NCBI RefSeq assembly: GCF_023277115.1
Contig: NZ_JALQCS010000001.1
Coordinates: 496,001 to 560,000 of the forward strand
Length of the DNA: 64,000 nucleotides
From: Acidithiobacillus acidisediminis
Lineage (GTDB): Bacteria > Pseudomonadota > Gammaproteobacteria > Acidithiobacillales > Acidithiobacillaceae
Direction of reading: 5' to 3'
Position 1 is the stretch's first letter; each line of letters begins with the position of its first letter. Of this stretch, positions 8,487 to 16,975 are shown in pieces. The notes below the pieces were generated by a model, which saw only the letters and a program-made list of their open reading frames with translations, had not been told where the DNA came from and did no database searches. The position numbers were made by a program, and so were the translations under genes.

Positions 8487-9790
8487 TGACGGAAGTGGAG
8501 GGCTGGGTCGCGAGGCTTCCAGATCAACTGGCCCAGTTGGCAGGAATAGACGAGCTGTTATTTGCCGGGGTCTACGCCGAACGCACGGATTACGCGCGGA
8601 TCAGTAAGTCCCGAGTGAATCAGAGCGGTATGGTGGACCAGCGGGACCTGTCCTTGACCTTGATCCAGGGGCAACGTCAGACCCGCATGGATATCACGGC
8701 GGCATGGCCGTCGATGGCCGAGTTGTCGCAATGGGTCGCCCAGTTACGCGATGACTTGAGGCAGGTTCCTGAGGACCCCTGGCTCAACCCCAGCCAAGAA
8801 GCGCGGCAGGCCCGGGGTGGAGACTACGGTTCGTCGGTGGATTTTAATGCCATGGTTGCGGCCTTGTGTGAAGCGGGGGCCTCCCAGGACTTGGTGGGGA
8901 TCGTGACCGGTGGTCCGCAGTATTACGCCGTGTGCAGTAGCATCGGCCATCGTCTGGAGTTTTTAGGCGGCGGCAGCATGGTGGATCTCAGCAGCTTTGA
9001 CCCAGATAACAATGCCAGCAAGGCACTACTAGCCAACCCGACGCCAGCCCAGTTGCATGCCCTGCCCAGGCAGATGCACAAGCAATTGCAAGCCCTGCAG
9101 CTTCCGGTCCAGACCTTGCGGCCCGATGCCTACCGCGCGTGGCTGGCCCCCGAGGCGTTGGCGGAGTTGTGGGGTGTCTTGAGCTGGCAGGGCTTTACGG
9201 TGGAAATGCTGCGGAGTGGTATGAGTCCTCTGCGTCTCTTGTATAGCGGGGAGCGTCAGCTCCATGCAGACGTCTCTCTCTGGGAAGATCGTGCGGGCCT
9301 GGGACTGCCCACCTTCACCCACGATGGCCATCCGTTGCCGGGGGCCATTCCCCTGATCCAAAACGGCAAGGCGCATGATGGCTTGGCGGACTCCCGTGCC
9401 GCCAAGGAATTTGGCGTCGCCATCAACGGCTCGGGGTATGCCGCCGCTCTGTCCATGGGTCCGGGAACGTTGCCCGACGGCGATGTGCTCGAGGCGATCG
9501 GCACGGGCCTGTATTTGGGCCATCTCTGGTATGCCAACGTGTCCGATCCCGCCAGTTGTCGGGTGACGGCCATGACCCGTTATGATTGCTTTTGGGTCGA
9601 AGGCGGTCGAATTGTTGGACCGGTTGCCCCGTCGCGCATTGATTCCAGCCTCTTTCAACTGCTGGGTGAGGATTTGCTGGCCTTGGGTCAGGATTTGCAT
9701 CGGCTCCCCGAACGTCATACCTATGGTCAACGCGCCTGGGGCGGGATGCGCCTGCCTGGGGCCTTGACGCGTGTCCAGGTGACTTTGTGA
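8483..9790 (+). CDS. tldE: TldE/PmbA, partner of TldD
   Basis: This 435-residue protein is the non-metal-binding partner of TldD; it lacks an HExxxH motif, as is normal for TldE/PmbA. The C-terminal half has the family pattern including GVAINGSGYAAALSMGPG and LGHLWYANVSDPASCRVT. The ATG overlaps the tldD stop by four bases, as expected for obligate partners. TldE is needed for access of peptide substrates to the heterodimer chamber. Confidence 0.92.
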   Translation: MMTEVEGWVARLPDQLAQLAGIDELLFAGVYAERTDYARISKSRVNQSGMVDQRDLSLTLIQGQRQTRMDITAAWPSMAELSQWVAQLRDDLRQVPEDPWLNPSQEARQARGGDYGSSVDFNAMVAALCEAGASQDLVGIVTGGPQYYAVCSSIGHRLEFLGGGSMVDLSSFDPDNNASKALLANPTPAQLHALPRQMHKQLQALQLPVQTLRPDAYRAWLAPEALAELWGVLSWQGFTVEMLRSGMSPLRLLYSGERQLHADVSLWEDRAGLGLPTFTHDGHPLPGAIPLIQNGKAHDGLADSRAAKEFGVAINGSGYAAALSMGPGTLPDGDVLEAIGTGLYLGHLWYANVSDPASCRVTAMTRYDCFWVEGGRIVGPVAPSRIDSSLFQLLGEDLLALGQDLHRLPERHTYGQRAWGGMRLPGALTRVQVTL

Positions 9791-11439
9791 CGCGACGTTT
9801 TCTGGGGAGGGTATCGATACCGGGTTTGCGACGCACCGCCCTCGCGGCCTGCATGATGGCAGTTCCCCTACTTGCCCAGGCCGATTCTGGTAGCCTGACT
9901 ACGGTCACCAGTGTGGGCCTGTCGCCACCGGCGAACGTGAATTCCCTGATGCCGATCGTCAACAACGATTCTTCCGCAAACAGCCAGATCATTGCCCTGA
10001 TGTTCCCGCCGTTATTGCACGTGGGGGTCGACCTCAAAATCAATTGGCAGCGCTCCTTTGCTCAAGACATCGTGGTGAGCCCGGATCGGCGCCGATTTGT
10101 TATCCATCTGAAGCCTTGGCGCTGGTCCGATGGGCGGCCTGTGACTGGCAAGGATGTCTTGGCGTCGTTGAAGATGATTCGGGCCTTTGGAGCACGCTAC
10201 CCCAATAGCGGGATGGGAGGGATGCCAGAGATTATTCAGCAGGCTACGGCGCCCAACCCCCAGACGGTTGTGCTGACCTTGCGGCGGGCCGTCAACCCGA
10301 CTTGGTTTGAATTGAATGGCCTGTCACAACTGGTGCCGGTGCCGGCTTGGTCGTGGGGACGTTATTCCATTGATCAACTGTATCGCCTACAGAATCAGGT
10401 CAGCATGGTGCAGGTGGTGGATGGACCCTATCGTCTGCTGCGCTTCGACCCGGGCCGGAGCCTCAGCTTCGTCCGCAATGCCGCCTACTCCGGTCCTCCG
10501 GCGCCACTGCAACACCTGACCTTTGTGATGTATAGCTCGGCTTCCAGTGCCTTCTGGGGATTGAAGAGCGGCGACTTGCAGGCAGGCATGATCCCCCATT
10601 ATCTCTTTGCGGCGCGGGGGTTGGTCAGCAATTTACAAAGCTGCGTCAGTAATGGAGGCTATGGGTTTAATTACGTCACTCTGAATCTGCATAATCCGCG
10701 GGTCTCATTTTTGGCCAGCACGCCGGTACGGCAAGCCATGGCACTGGCCATTAACCAGGAACAAATTATCCGGGTGGCGTTTCATGGTTTGGCGGTACCC
10801 AGTTTCAACCCCGTGCCTTCGGATCCAGATACCTATCTTTCTCCGGCCATGCAGCAACTGGTTCGTCATCCCCAGCGGGCGTATGATCCAGCGCGCGCCA
10901 ATGCCTTACTGGCGGCCAATGGCTGGCACCGCGGCGCCGATGGTATTCGCCAACGAAACGGGCAACGCCTGGTTTTGAGCATGATCGTTCCCGACATGAG
11001 CGAGACCCTTATCTACACCGGCGAGCTTTTGAAGGCCGACTGGCAGCGCGTGGGTATCGATCTCCATCTCCATGTCGTTCCGTTCAATCTGGAGCTGGCC
11101 AAGTTGCATCCCGGTGGAAAATGGGAGGCCGCGATGATCGTCTGGTCCTATAACCCCGACTATTATCCCAGCGGCGACGGTCTCTTTGATACCGGGGGTG
11201 GCTCCAACTATGGAGGGTATTCCAGCCAGCGGATGGATGCCTTGATTCGTGCCAGTTCTACCGACTCGGGAAACCAAGCGCTTTATGCCTATGAACAGTA
11301 TGCCTACGAGCAACAGCCAGTGATTTTTCTACCCTATCCACAGTATCTGGTGAAATACGCCCCGGGTTTATCCTTGGCAAAGCTCTCTCAGGCCCTGTAT
11401 TCCGTGCGTTGCCAGCCACAGCAGGCGGTGGCTCCATGA
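9787..11439 (+). CDS. Second periplasmic substrate-binding protein (family 5)
   Basis: The 550-residue protein is a paralogue of the first binding protein; both share a WRWSDGRPVT-type motif, YDPARA and GWHRG...DGIR. The signal peptide ends at AQA-DS near residue 33. The start is GTG at 9787, overlapping the tldE stop by four bases. Having two binding proteins for one permease/ATPase set suggests two ligands, or two forms of one ligand, feed the same importer. The ligand-contact regions differ clearly between the paralogues, for example in the block around residues 440-460. Confidence 0.88.
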   Translation: MTRRFLGRVSIPGLRRTALAACMMAVPLLAQADSGSLTTVTSVGLSPPANVNSLMPIVNNDSSANSQIIALMFPPLLHVGVDLKINWQRSFAQDIVVSPDRRRFVIHLKPWRWSDGRPVTGKDVLASLKMIRAFGARYPNSGMGGMPEIIQQATAPNPQTVVLTLRRAVNPTWFELNGLSQLVPVPAWSWGRYSIDQLYRLQNQVSMVQVVDGPYRLLRFDPGRSLSFVRNAAYSGPPAPLQHLTFVMYSSASSAFWGLKSGDLQAGMIPHYLFAARGLVSNLQSCVSNGGYGFNYVTLNLHNPRVSFLASTPVRQAMALAINQEQIIRVAFHGLAVPSFNPVPSDPDTYLSPAMQQLVRHPQRAYDPARANALLAANGWHRGADGIRQRNGQRLVLSMIVPDMSETLIYTGELLKADWQRVGIDLHLHVVPFNLELAKLHPGGKWEAAMIVWSYNPDYYPSGDGLFDTGGGSNYGGYSSQRMDALIRASSTDSGNQALYAYEQYAYEQQPVIFLPYPQYLVKYAPGLSLAKLSQALYSVRCQPQQAVAP

Positions 11440-11876
11440 TCTATTCCCCGGACGTGCGTATCTTGGCGGTGGATTTTCAGCCCTGGGCGAAAATCTTGGC
11501 AGATATTCGTATGGAGGTCTTTGTGGCCGAGCAGGGAGTACCCGAGGCCTTGGAAATGGACGACCGAGATGGGGCGTGTCGCCATTTCTTGGCCACGGTG
11601 GGAGAGGCCTTTGTGGGTACCGTGCGCTTGGATGTTGCGCAGGAAGGAAAGATCGGCCGTTTGGCGGTACGCAGGGAATGGCGTCAGCAGGGTATCGGTA
11701 GCCAACTCATGATGGCGGCGCAAGAAACCGCCAAGGGGTTGGGGCTGTCCCGGGTCTGGTGCCATGCCCAAACCCAGGCGCTGCCCTTTTATTGGCGCCT
11801 GGGATACCAGGCCGAAGGGGAAGAATTTGTCGAGGCAGGTATTTCCCATTACCACCTATCCCTGCAGTTGTCCTAG
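11436..11876 (+). CDS. GNAT family N-acetyltransferase
   Basis: The 146-residue product shows the acetyl-CoA pyrophosphate-binding loop RQQGIGSQLM and the preceding beta-4 strand GRLAV, hallmarks of the GNAT fold. The C-terminal YWRLGYQAEGEEFVEAG is the usual beta-6/7 region (GNAT subgroup close to ElaA/YjcF). The ATG at 11436 overlaps the stop of the second binding protein (ATGA). The substrate is unknown; its place between a peptide import/processing set and an exporter would fit acetylation of an imported or self-made small peptide, but this is inference. Confidence 0.85.
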   Translation: MIYSPDVRILAVDFQPWAKILADIRMEVFVAEQGVPEALEMDDRDGACRHFLATVGEAFVGTVRLDVAQEGKIGRLAVRREWRQQGIGSQLMMAAQETAKGLGLSRVWCHAQTQALPFYWRLGYQAEGEEFVEAGISHYHLSLQLS

Positions 11877-11921
11877 TGCCAGAAGATGCCAGCACGCACC
11901 CCACGCCTTTGAGAGGACATC

Positions 11922-13781
11922 ATGTATCGCTACTTTGAAAGTATGATCGATATCTTTCGTGATCATCAGCATCACGAAGTGCCAGATCATACCACCCGTG
12001 CCGCCGTCTGGAAGTTTTACGGGAATTATCTGTCGCAGGTCCGTCAATCGATGGTCTTGTTGTTCATCGCCGGCTTTGTGACGGCGCTGGTGGATCTGAG
12101 CATTCCCCTGTTCATTGGCAAGATCACCGGTTTTGTGGCCAAGGCCCATGCAGAAAGCCTACCGCAGAAGGATTGGTGGGCCATTCTGGGGATGGCATTC
12201 ATCATTATCGTCATCAGGCCATTTATCCATTTTTTTCACGACTTGGTGACGAATCAGGCGATTGCCGCCAACTTTACGAATTTGATCCGTTGGCAGAACC
12301 ATCGTGGACTCATTCGCCAGGGTTGGAGCTTTTTTCAGAATGATTTTGCTGGTCGGATCGCCAATCGGGTGATGCAGACGGGTCCTTCCTTGCGGGAAAG
12401 TACCGTCGCCACCCTGACCGCGGTCTGGTACTTGCTCACGTACGGGGTCAGCTCCGTGTGGATCCTTGCCCGCCAAAGCTGGATGCTCTCGGTGCCGGTC
12501 GTGCTCTGGTTTTTGTTGTACGGCCTTCTGATGTGGTATTTCATTCCGCGTTTGACCCAGAGATCCAACCGGCTTTCCAAGGCTCGATCGGGGCTGACGG
12601 GGGCGATCGTGGACAGCTACACCAACATCCACACGGTGAAACTCTTCGCGAAATCCGAAGATGAGGACCGCTTCGTGCGTGATGCGCTGACCGGCCACAC
12701 GTCGGCCTTCCGTGCGTCGCTACGTATGATTACCACCTGGATGGCGTCATTGACGATGTTAAACGCTCTGCTGCTGAGTGGCACCACGGGCGTCGGCTTG
12801 CTCTTGTGGCACGAGGGGATCATCGGTGTGGCCATCCTGACCACGGCTGTTCCTCTCGTTTGGCAGATTGCCAATATGTCAGGCTGGGTGGCCAGCAACC
12901 TGTCCACCATTTTCGAAAACATCGGTACCGTTCAGGACGGTATGCGATCCGTGGATCGTCCTCGGGTCATGGGGGACCAGCCTGATGCCCGTCCCTTTGT
13001 TTTCCAGGCCGGTCGTGTCGAATTTGATCAAGTCTCCTTTAGCTACCACGGCGATCCAGAGACCGACGCAATAACCAAGCATATCGATGACGTCGCGTTG
13101 TGCATCGAGCCAGGGGAGCGGGTAGCCATTGTCGGGCCGTCTGGCTCGGGCAAATCGACCATGGTCAGCTTGTTGCTGCGATTTTTTGATGTAGATCGGG
13201 GACGGATATTGCTCGACGGACAGGATATTCGTCAGTTGGAGCAAGAGAGTTTTCGTCAGTACATCGGCGTGGTGTCTCAGGATACCTCCCTCTTGCACCG
13301 ATCCATCCTTGATAATGTGCGCTACGGTCGCCAAGACGCAAGTCGGGAAGAAGTCGAAGAGGCCTTGCGGCGGGCGCGCGCCGATGTCTTCGTACAATCG
13401 CTGGTCGATGCCAATGGCCGGACGGGTTTGGATGCCCATGTGGGAGAGCGCGGAATCAAGTTATCGGGCGGTCAGCGGCAACGCATCGCCATCGCGCGGG
13501 TATTTTTGAAGAATGCGCCCATCCTGATTTTGGATGAAGCAACTTCGGCCCTGGATTCCGTCACCGAGCGGGAAATTCAGCACGAATTGGATGATCTGAT
13601 GGCGGGCCGCACGGTGATATCCATTGCCCATCGGATTTCGACCATCGCCCATTTTGATCGCATTGTGGTGATGGAAAATGGGCGGATCGTTGAAACGGGA
13701 AATCATCAGCAGCTGTTACAGTTGCAAGGCCATTATGCGGAACTGTGGATGCGACAAAGCCAGCCTTTAGCGTTTGACTAA
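11922..13781 (+). CDS. ABC exporter, fused membrane and ATPase domains
   Basis: The 619-residue half-transporter has a six-helix membrane domain (residues about 35-330) followed by a nucleotide-binding domain with Walker A GPSGSGKST (near residue 406), signature LSGGQRQRIAIARV, Walker B ILILDEATSALD and H-loop ISIAHRIST. Such proteins work as dimers and export lipids, drugs, peptides or siderophores. It is 45 bases downstream of the GNAT gene and is the last member of the run. No peptidase C39 domain is present, so it is not a leader-cleaving bacteriocin exporter. Confidence 0.88.
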   Translation: MYRYFESMIDIFRDHQHHEVPDHTTRAAVWKFYGNYLSQVRQSMVLLFIAGFVTALVDLSIPLFIGKITGFVAKAHAESLPQKDWWAILGMAFIIIVIRPFIHFFHDLVTNQAIAANFTNLIRWQNHRGLIRQGWSFFQNDFAGRIANRVMQTGPSLRESTVATLTAVWYLLTYGVSSVWILARQSWMLSVPVVLWFLLYGLLMWYFIPRLTQRSNRLSKARSGLTGAIVDSYTNIHTVKLFAKSEDEDRFVRDALTGHTSAFRASLRMITTWMASLTMLNALLLSGTTGVGLLLWHEGIIGVAILTTAVPLVWQIANMSGWVASNLSTIFENIGTVQDGMRSVDRPRVMGDQPDARPFVFQAGRVEFDQVSFSYHGDPETDAITKHIDDVALCIEPGERVAIVGPSGSGKSTMVSLLLRFFDVDRGRILLDGQDIRQLEQESFRQYIGVVSQDTSLLHRSILDNVRYGRQDASREEVEEALRRARADVFVQSLVDANGRTGLDAHVGERGIKLSGGQRQRIAIARVFLKNAPILILDEATSALDSVTEREIQHELDDLMAGRTVISIAHRISTIAHFDRIVVMENGRIVETGNHQQLLQLQGHYAELWMRQSQPLAFD

Positions 13782-13876
13782 AAATCAGTTGTTCCATGTT
13801 CTACCGAGGTCGCCGTAGATTTTCGGCATGATAGAAGACCCGGAAACCTCCTCCTGTTCATTTTTGGTTCAATGCC

Positions 13877-13891
13877 GCACCTAATTGGTGC
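13877..13891 (+). promoter_or_regulatory. Inverted repeat upstream of the sigma-54 promoter
   Basis: GCACC-TAATT-GGTGC is a perfect 5-bp dyad. It ends 42 bases upstream of the -24 element of the exbB promoter and is a candidate activator-binding site. A similar TGCC...GGTGCA arrangement occurs at 1219-1235 before the importer operon. Confidence 0.4.
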
Positions 13892-13932
13892 ATGAAGTAA
13901 GGGATGGTTGCGAGGATTGCTGGCAGGCGTGG

Positions 13933-13948
13933 TGGCACGGTGATTGCT
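13933..13948 (+). promoter_or_regulatory. Sigma-54 -24/-12 promoter of exbB-exbD-tonB
   Basis: TGGCACG-GTGA-TTGCT fits the sigma-54 consensus at every defined position, with GG at 13934-13935 and GC at 13946-13947. Transcription would start near 13959, about 34 bases before the exbB start codon. Such promoters need RpoN and an AAA+ activator. Confidence 0.75.
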
Positions 13949-13992
13949 CAACGGAAAGCGGTACGGCCTGATTCGACATGGAAGGGAATCGC

Positions 13993-14700
13993 ATGACATT
14001 TGCGTACATTGTTCATTTAGCAAACTACTCGGACGGAGTTTTGTATCTTCTGATGGCCCTGCTCGCCATTGAGCTTGCGGTGATCTTTGATCGCTTCTGG
14101 TTTTTGCGCAACGCAATGGCGAAGGGAAGAAAGATCTTATGGTTGGTCTCGAACCGGGGTAAGCTGCGGCGGCCCGATCTGGAAGAGCTTGCCGATATGG
14201 CAAAGGGTTTACCGGAAGAGTCCTTGGTTGGCGTAGCACTGCGTCACTTCAATCTGGTTCATCATTATGGCAGCGCGCGCGGTGAGGCCTTTGCCAATCG
14301 TTTGGACGAAGCCATCTTCCTGACCACCCCCAGTCTGGATAAGCGCCTGTGGGTACTGGATACGATTGTTACCTTGGCACCGCTGCTGGGACTCTTTGGC
14401 ACGATTCTGGGAATGTTTCATGCTTTCAGTATCTTGGCTACACCGGATCACGCGCCAAGCTCTGTTACCGGGGGTGTGGCGGATGCATTGATTGCGACAG
14501 CATCAGGGCTTGCCATCGCCATGATTGGATTGATCAGCTTCAATGCCTTCAACAACGCTATCGATAAGACGATCTTTCAGTTGGAGTCGCTCAAAGTCGT
14601 GTTGATGAACCGTCTGGATGGTGCCCCGGTCGTGTTGGAAGAGTCAGCGCCCAGTTCAGCGAATGCGCACCCCATCGCAGAAACGGCTGCGCACGCGTAA
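13993..14700 (+). CDS. exbB: ExbB/TolQ-type proton channel subunit
   Basis: The 235-residue inner-membrane protein has one N-terminal helix, a long cytoplasmic loop and two further helices with the MotA/TolQ/ExbB pattern (LAPLLGLFGTILGM and ALIATASGLAIAMIG). With ExbD it uses the proton gradient to energise TonB. The ATG at 13993 is preferred over one at 13978 because AAGGGA lies six bases upstream. It opens a three-gene operon preceded by a sigma-54 box. Confidence 0.9.
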   Translation: MTFAYIVHLANYSDGVLYLLMALLAIELAVIFDRFWFLRNAMAKGRKILWLVSNRGKLRRPDLEELADMAKGLPEESLVGVALRHFNLVHHYGSARGEAFANRLDEAIFLTTPSLDKRLWVLDTIVTLAPLLGLFGTILGMFHAFSILATPDHAPSSVTGGVADALIATASGLAIAMIGLISFNAFNNAIDKTIFQLESLKVVLMNRLDGAPVVLEESAPSSANAHPIAETAAHA

Positions 14701-14711
14701 GGAGAGATCGT

Positions 14712-15110
14712 ATGCTTCCGACCCGTCGACCCCGCAAGAAAGGCCGGGTAGAAATTATCCCGATGATCGACGTCATGCTGTTTTTGCTGGTGTTCTTCAT
14801 CATGATCACGCTCCAGATGATCACCGATAAGGGGCTCAAATTACAGCTTCCCAGCTCCAGCCAGGCGAAGGAGCTGCCGCATCCCCACTTTGTACTGAAT
14901 ATCCTCAAAGATGGGGCGGTAGAGGTAAAGGGTAAGAAAATGGATTTGTCGGGATTGACTGGTTTCCTATCCGCGGATGGAGACGTGGCCCATACCCAGG
15001 TCACCATTGCCGCTGACAAATTGGTGCCCTTCAAAGACTTTGTGCATGTGATGGATGCCTGTCAGAAGGCGGGCGTAACGGCCATCGGCATCGCCACGAA
15101 AGAAACGTGA
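14712..15110 (+). CDS. exbD: ExbD/TolR-type protein
   Basis: The 132-residue product has a basic N-terminus, a single membrane helix with the functional aspartate (PMIDVMLFLLVFF, Asp20) and a periplasmic ExbD/TolR domain. It forms the proton-conducting complex with ExbB. It begins 11 bases after exbB and its stop overlaps the region read by the tonB frame. Confidence 0.9.
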   Translation: MLPTRRPRKKGRVEIIPMIDVMLFLLVFFIMITLQMITDKGLKLQLPSSSQAKELPHPHFVLNILKDGAVEVKGKKMDLSGLTGFLSADGDVAHTQVTIAADKLVPFKDFVHVMDACQKAGVTAIGIATKET

Positions 15111-15142
15111 TCCGATCCCAGGCCCTTGAGGAGAATCACGCA

Positions 15143-15898
15143 ATGGCTAGTGCAGTCGTGAACACCATTCTGCCGCCGGATCCCGAGCAAGGGAGTCATC
15201 GTTTTGCTACCGCCCTGATTGCTGGGGTTATCGTCGAGATGGCTTTGATTGGTGCCTTGGTCTGGTATGGAGAGACCCATCCCGCGCATCCTGTTCCGCC
15301 GCCTAAGAAACACGTCATGGCGGTACAAATGGTGACGCTTCCCCCGCCTCCGAAGGTGGTTCCGAAGCCGGTCGTCAAACCGACCCCACCGAAACCGATG
15401 CCTCCCAAGCCGGTTATCCATCATACACCTCCGCCCCCACCGGCCCCGCACCCCAAGATGGTGGTACCCCCGAAGCCGGTACCGACCCCGCCGGCGCCAC
15501 CGGTGAAGATGGCTCCACCGCCTAAACCGGTACTGCCGCCCAAGCCGGCAACTCCTCCGGCGCCACCACCGCCACCGCCGTTATCGGCGGCAGAGCGGGT
15601 GGACCTGATGGGGCAGTATGTAGCGGAACTGCGTCCGCTCATTCAGAACCAGCTGCATGTCCCTGCCGAATTGCGCGCCATGGGACTCTCTGGGACAGCG
15701 ACGGTGGAGTTTGAGGTATCACCCAGCGGTCAGGTGTTGTGGGCCAAGGTGATCAAGCCGAGCCCGTTGGGTGCGGTGAACCGGGCTGCCGTGGCAGCGG
15801 TCAAGAGCGGAAACTTCCCGGCGTTTCTGAAAAAGATGCCAAAACAGAATACGGTATTCGAGATCCCTATCGAGGTCGGTGCAGACTCGGGGTCGTAA
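15143..15898 (+). CDS. tonB: TonB energy transducer
   Basis: The 251-residue protein has a membrane anchor (about residues 20-38), a long periplasmic proline/lysine-rich spacer (about residues 48-150) and a C-terminal TonB domain with TATVEFEVSPSGQV and the AVNRAAVAAVKSG helix. It would span the periplasm to open TonB-dependent outer-membrane receptors. The ATG at 15143 has GAGGAG nine bases upstream; a GTG at 15107 in the same frame is less likely. No TonB-dependent receptor gene occurs in the window. Confidence 0.9.
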   Translation: MASAVVNTILPPDPEQGSHRFATALIAGVIVEMALIGALVWYGETHPAHPVPPPKKHVMAVQMVTLPPPPKVVPKPVVKPTPPKPMPPKPVIHHTPPPPPAPHPKMVVPPKPVPTPPAPPVKMAPPPKPVLPPKPATPPAPPPPPPLSAAERVDLMGQYVAELRPLIQNQLHVPAELRAMGLSGTATVEFEVSPSGQVLWAKVIKPSPLGAVNRAAVAAVKSGNFPAFLKKMPKQNTVFEIPIEVGADSGS

Positions 15899-15916
15899 CC
15901 TGCTAAGAGGTGATGT

Positions 15917-16081
15917 ATGAGTGTCCTGCAAACGGTGGTTTGGGGAACAGCATTCACAAAGCTGAAAAGAGGTGCTCCCAGAATGCGTAGTTATAGTATG
16001 AAACCCAGGGGGCCGGTTCCTCGCGAATATGACCGAAACGGTTCGATCGCGTACTATGAGGGAATCGGCGAATCAAGATGA
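15917..16081 (+). CDS. Possible 54-residue protein downstream of tonB
   Basis: An ATG at 15917, preceded by AGAGGTG, opens a 54-codon frame 18 bases after tonB. The product is basic in its middle and ends with a charged, tyrosine-containing tail; no family is recognised. It overlaps the 3' end of the convergent GNAT-like gene by nine bases. The good ribosome site and spacing argue for a real gene, the absence of recognised similarity against. Confidence 0.3.
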   Translation: MSVLQTVVWGTAFTKLKRGAPRMRSYSMKPRGPVPREYDRNGSIAYYEGIGESR

Positions 16082-16975
16082 GCAAGCAGGAAGGGGGATG
16101 AATCGGTAGTCCATAATGGCAGGGCGGCCGGCAGTGGTGGCAGTGCGGTAAGAGGCGATGTTGGTGTGGTGGATTGTGCCGAGCAGCAGGGTTTGGGGGT
16201 CGGTGGCAGCGAGACTGACAGCAAGACGGCGCTGGGCGTAAGCGGCGTGGCCGTGGCCGTGATGGCTGGAGGCCAGGATTTCTTCGATTACGATGTGGCC
16301 GTGCAGCCAGTCGATTGTGCCAGGGGCTGTGGCAAGCAGGCCGGCTTGGGTGCCATCGATCATAATGTAATCGAGAGAGCCGTTCGTGTGGCACTCGGTG
16401 AGCTCGGCGGCGTCGGCGATGTGGAGTTCGGCGGCGAGGGTGGGGTTGGTGGCGGCGAAATCCTGGTGCCATCGGGCGGCCTGGGCGGCAGCAGCTTCAG
16501 GGGCGTGGCAGGGTTGGAGGGTGACGGTGGGGCGGAGTGGTTGCTCTGCCATGATGCCGGCGCGGCCGGCATGGATGGTCTGGTCGATCGGAAAGGCGGC
16601 GAAAGCTGGTTCGCCTGCGCTGAGGATGCGGAACTGGGGTGGGTCGAAGGCGGCCCAGACATTGGCGATAGCGGTGCGCCAGGCGGGAAGATCTATTGGG
16701 CCGGTCCATGCGAGCAGATCCACGAAGGGTTTGGTGATGTCATGGCCGTAGAATCGGATGCCACCAAGCAGATGGCCGGTACGGGTCGCGACGATCCGAT
16801 GAAGGTAGTCTGTCGGGTGGATGCCGGGCAGATCGAGGTGATCGCTGAATAGGGCGGCAAAGGCGGGGTCCGAGCAATGCGCGATCTGCTGGTCGAGCCA
16901 TGCGGGGATAGTGGCAGTGGGGAGATGGAGCCCGGCAAAGCGGGCGATGGTGGGGGCGGTGAAGTCGTTTAGCAT
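16073..16975 (-). CDS. GNAT-like acetyltransferase, function unknown
   Basis: The 300-residue product is rich in Ala and His. Its C-terminal third resembles a GNAT domain: a GHGHAAYAQRRLA loop where the acetyl-CoA loop should be, then HHTNIASYRTATTAGRP, which parallels the usual Asn...Tyr...GF end of the fold. The N-terminal half is not recognised. It is encoded convergently to exbB-exbD-tonB and stands alone. It might acetylate a small molecule, but no substrate can be inferred. Confidence 0.55.
   Translation of the reverse strand: MLNDFTAPTIARFAGLHLPTATIPAWLDQQIAHCSDPAFAALFSDHLDLPGIHPTDYLHRIVATRTGHLLGGIRFYGHDITKPFVDLLAWTGPIDLPAWRTAIANVWAAFDPPQFRILSAGEPAFAAFPIDQTIHAGRAGIMAEQPLRPTVTLQPCHAPEAAAAQAARWHQDFAATNPTLAAELHIADAAELTECHTNGSLDYIMIDGTQAGLLATAPGTIDWLHGHIVIEEILASSHHGHGHAAYAQRRLAVSLAATDPQTLLLGTIHHTNIASYRTATTAGRPAIMDYRFIPLPACSS

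Noticed and set aside
15290-15640. Long minus-strand frames rich in Gly within tonB.
   Set aside because: They are reflections of the Pro/Lys-rich TonB spacer and have no ribosome sites or family features.
16166-16852. A 228-codon plus-strand frame opposite the GNAT-like gene.
   Set aside because: Composition is Gly/Val-rich as expected from the complement of an Ala/His-rich gene; the minus-strand frame is longer and shows a GNAT pattern.
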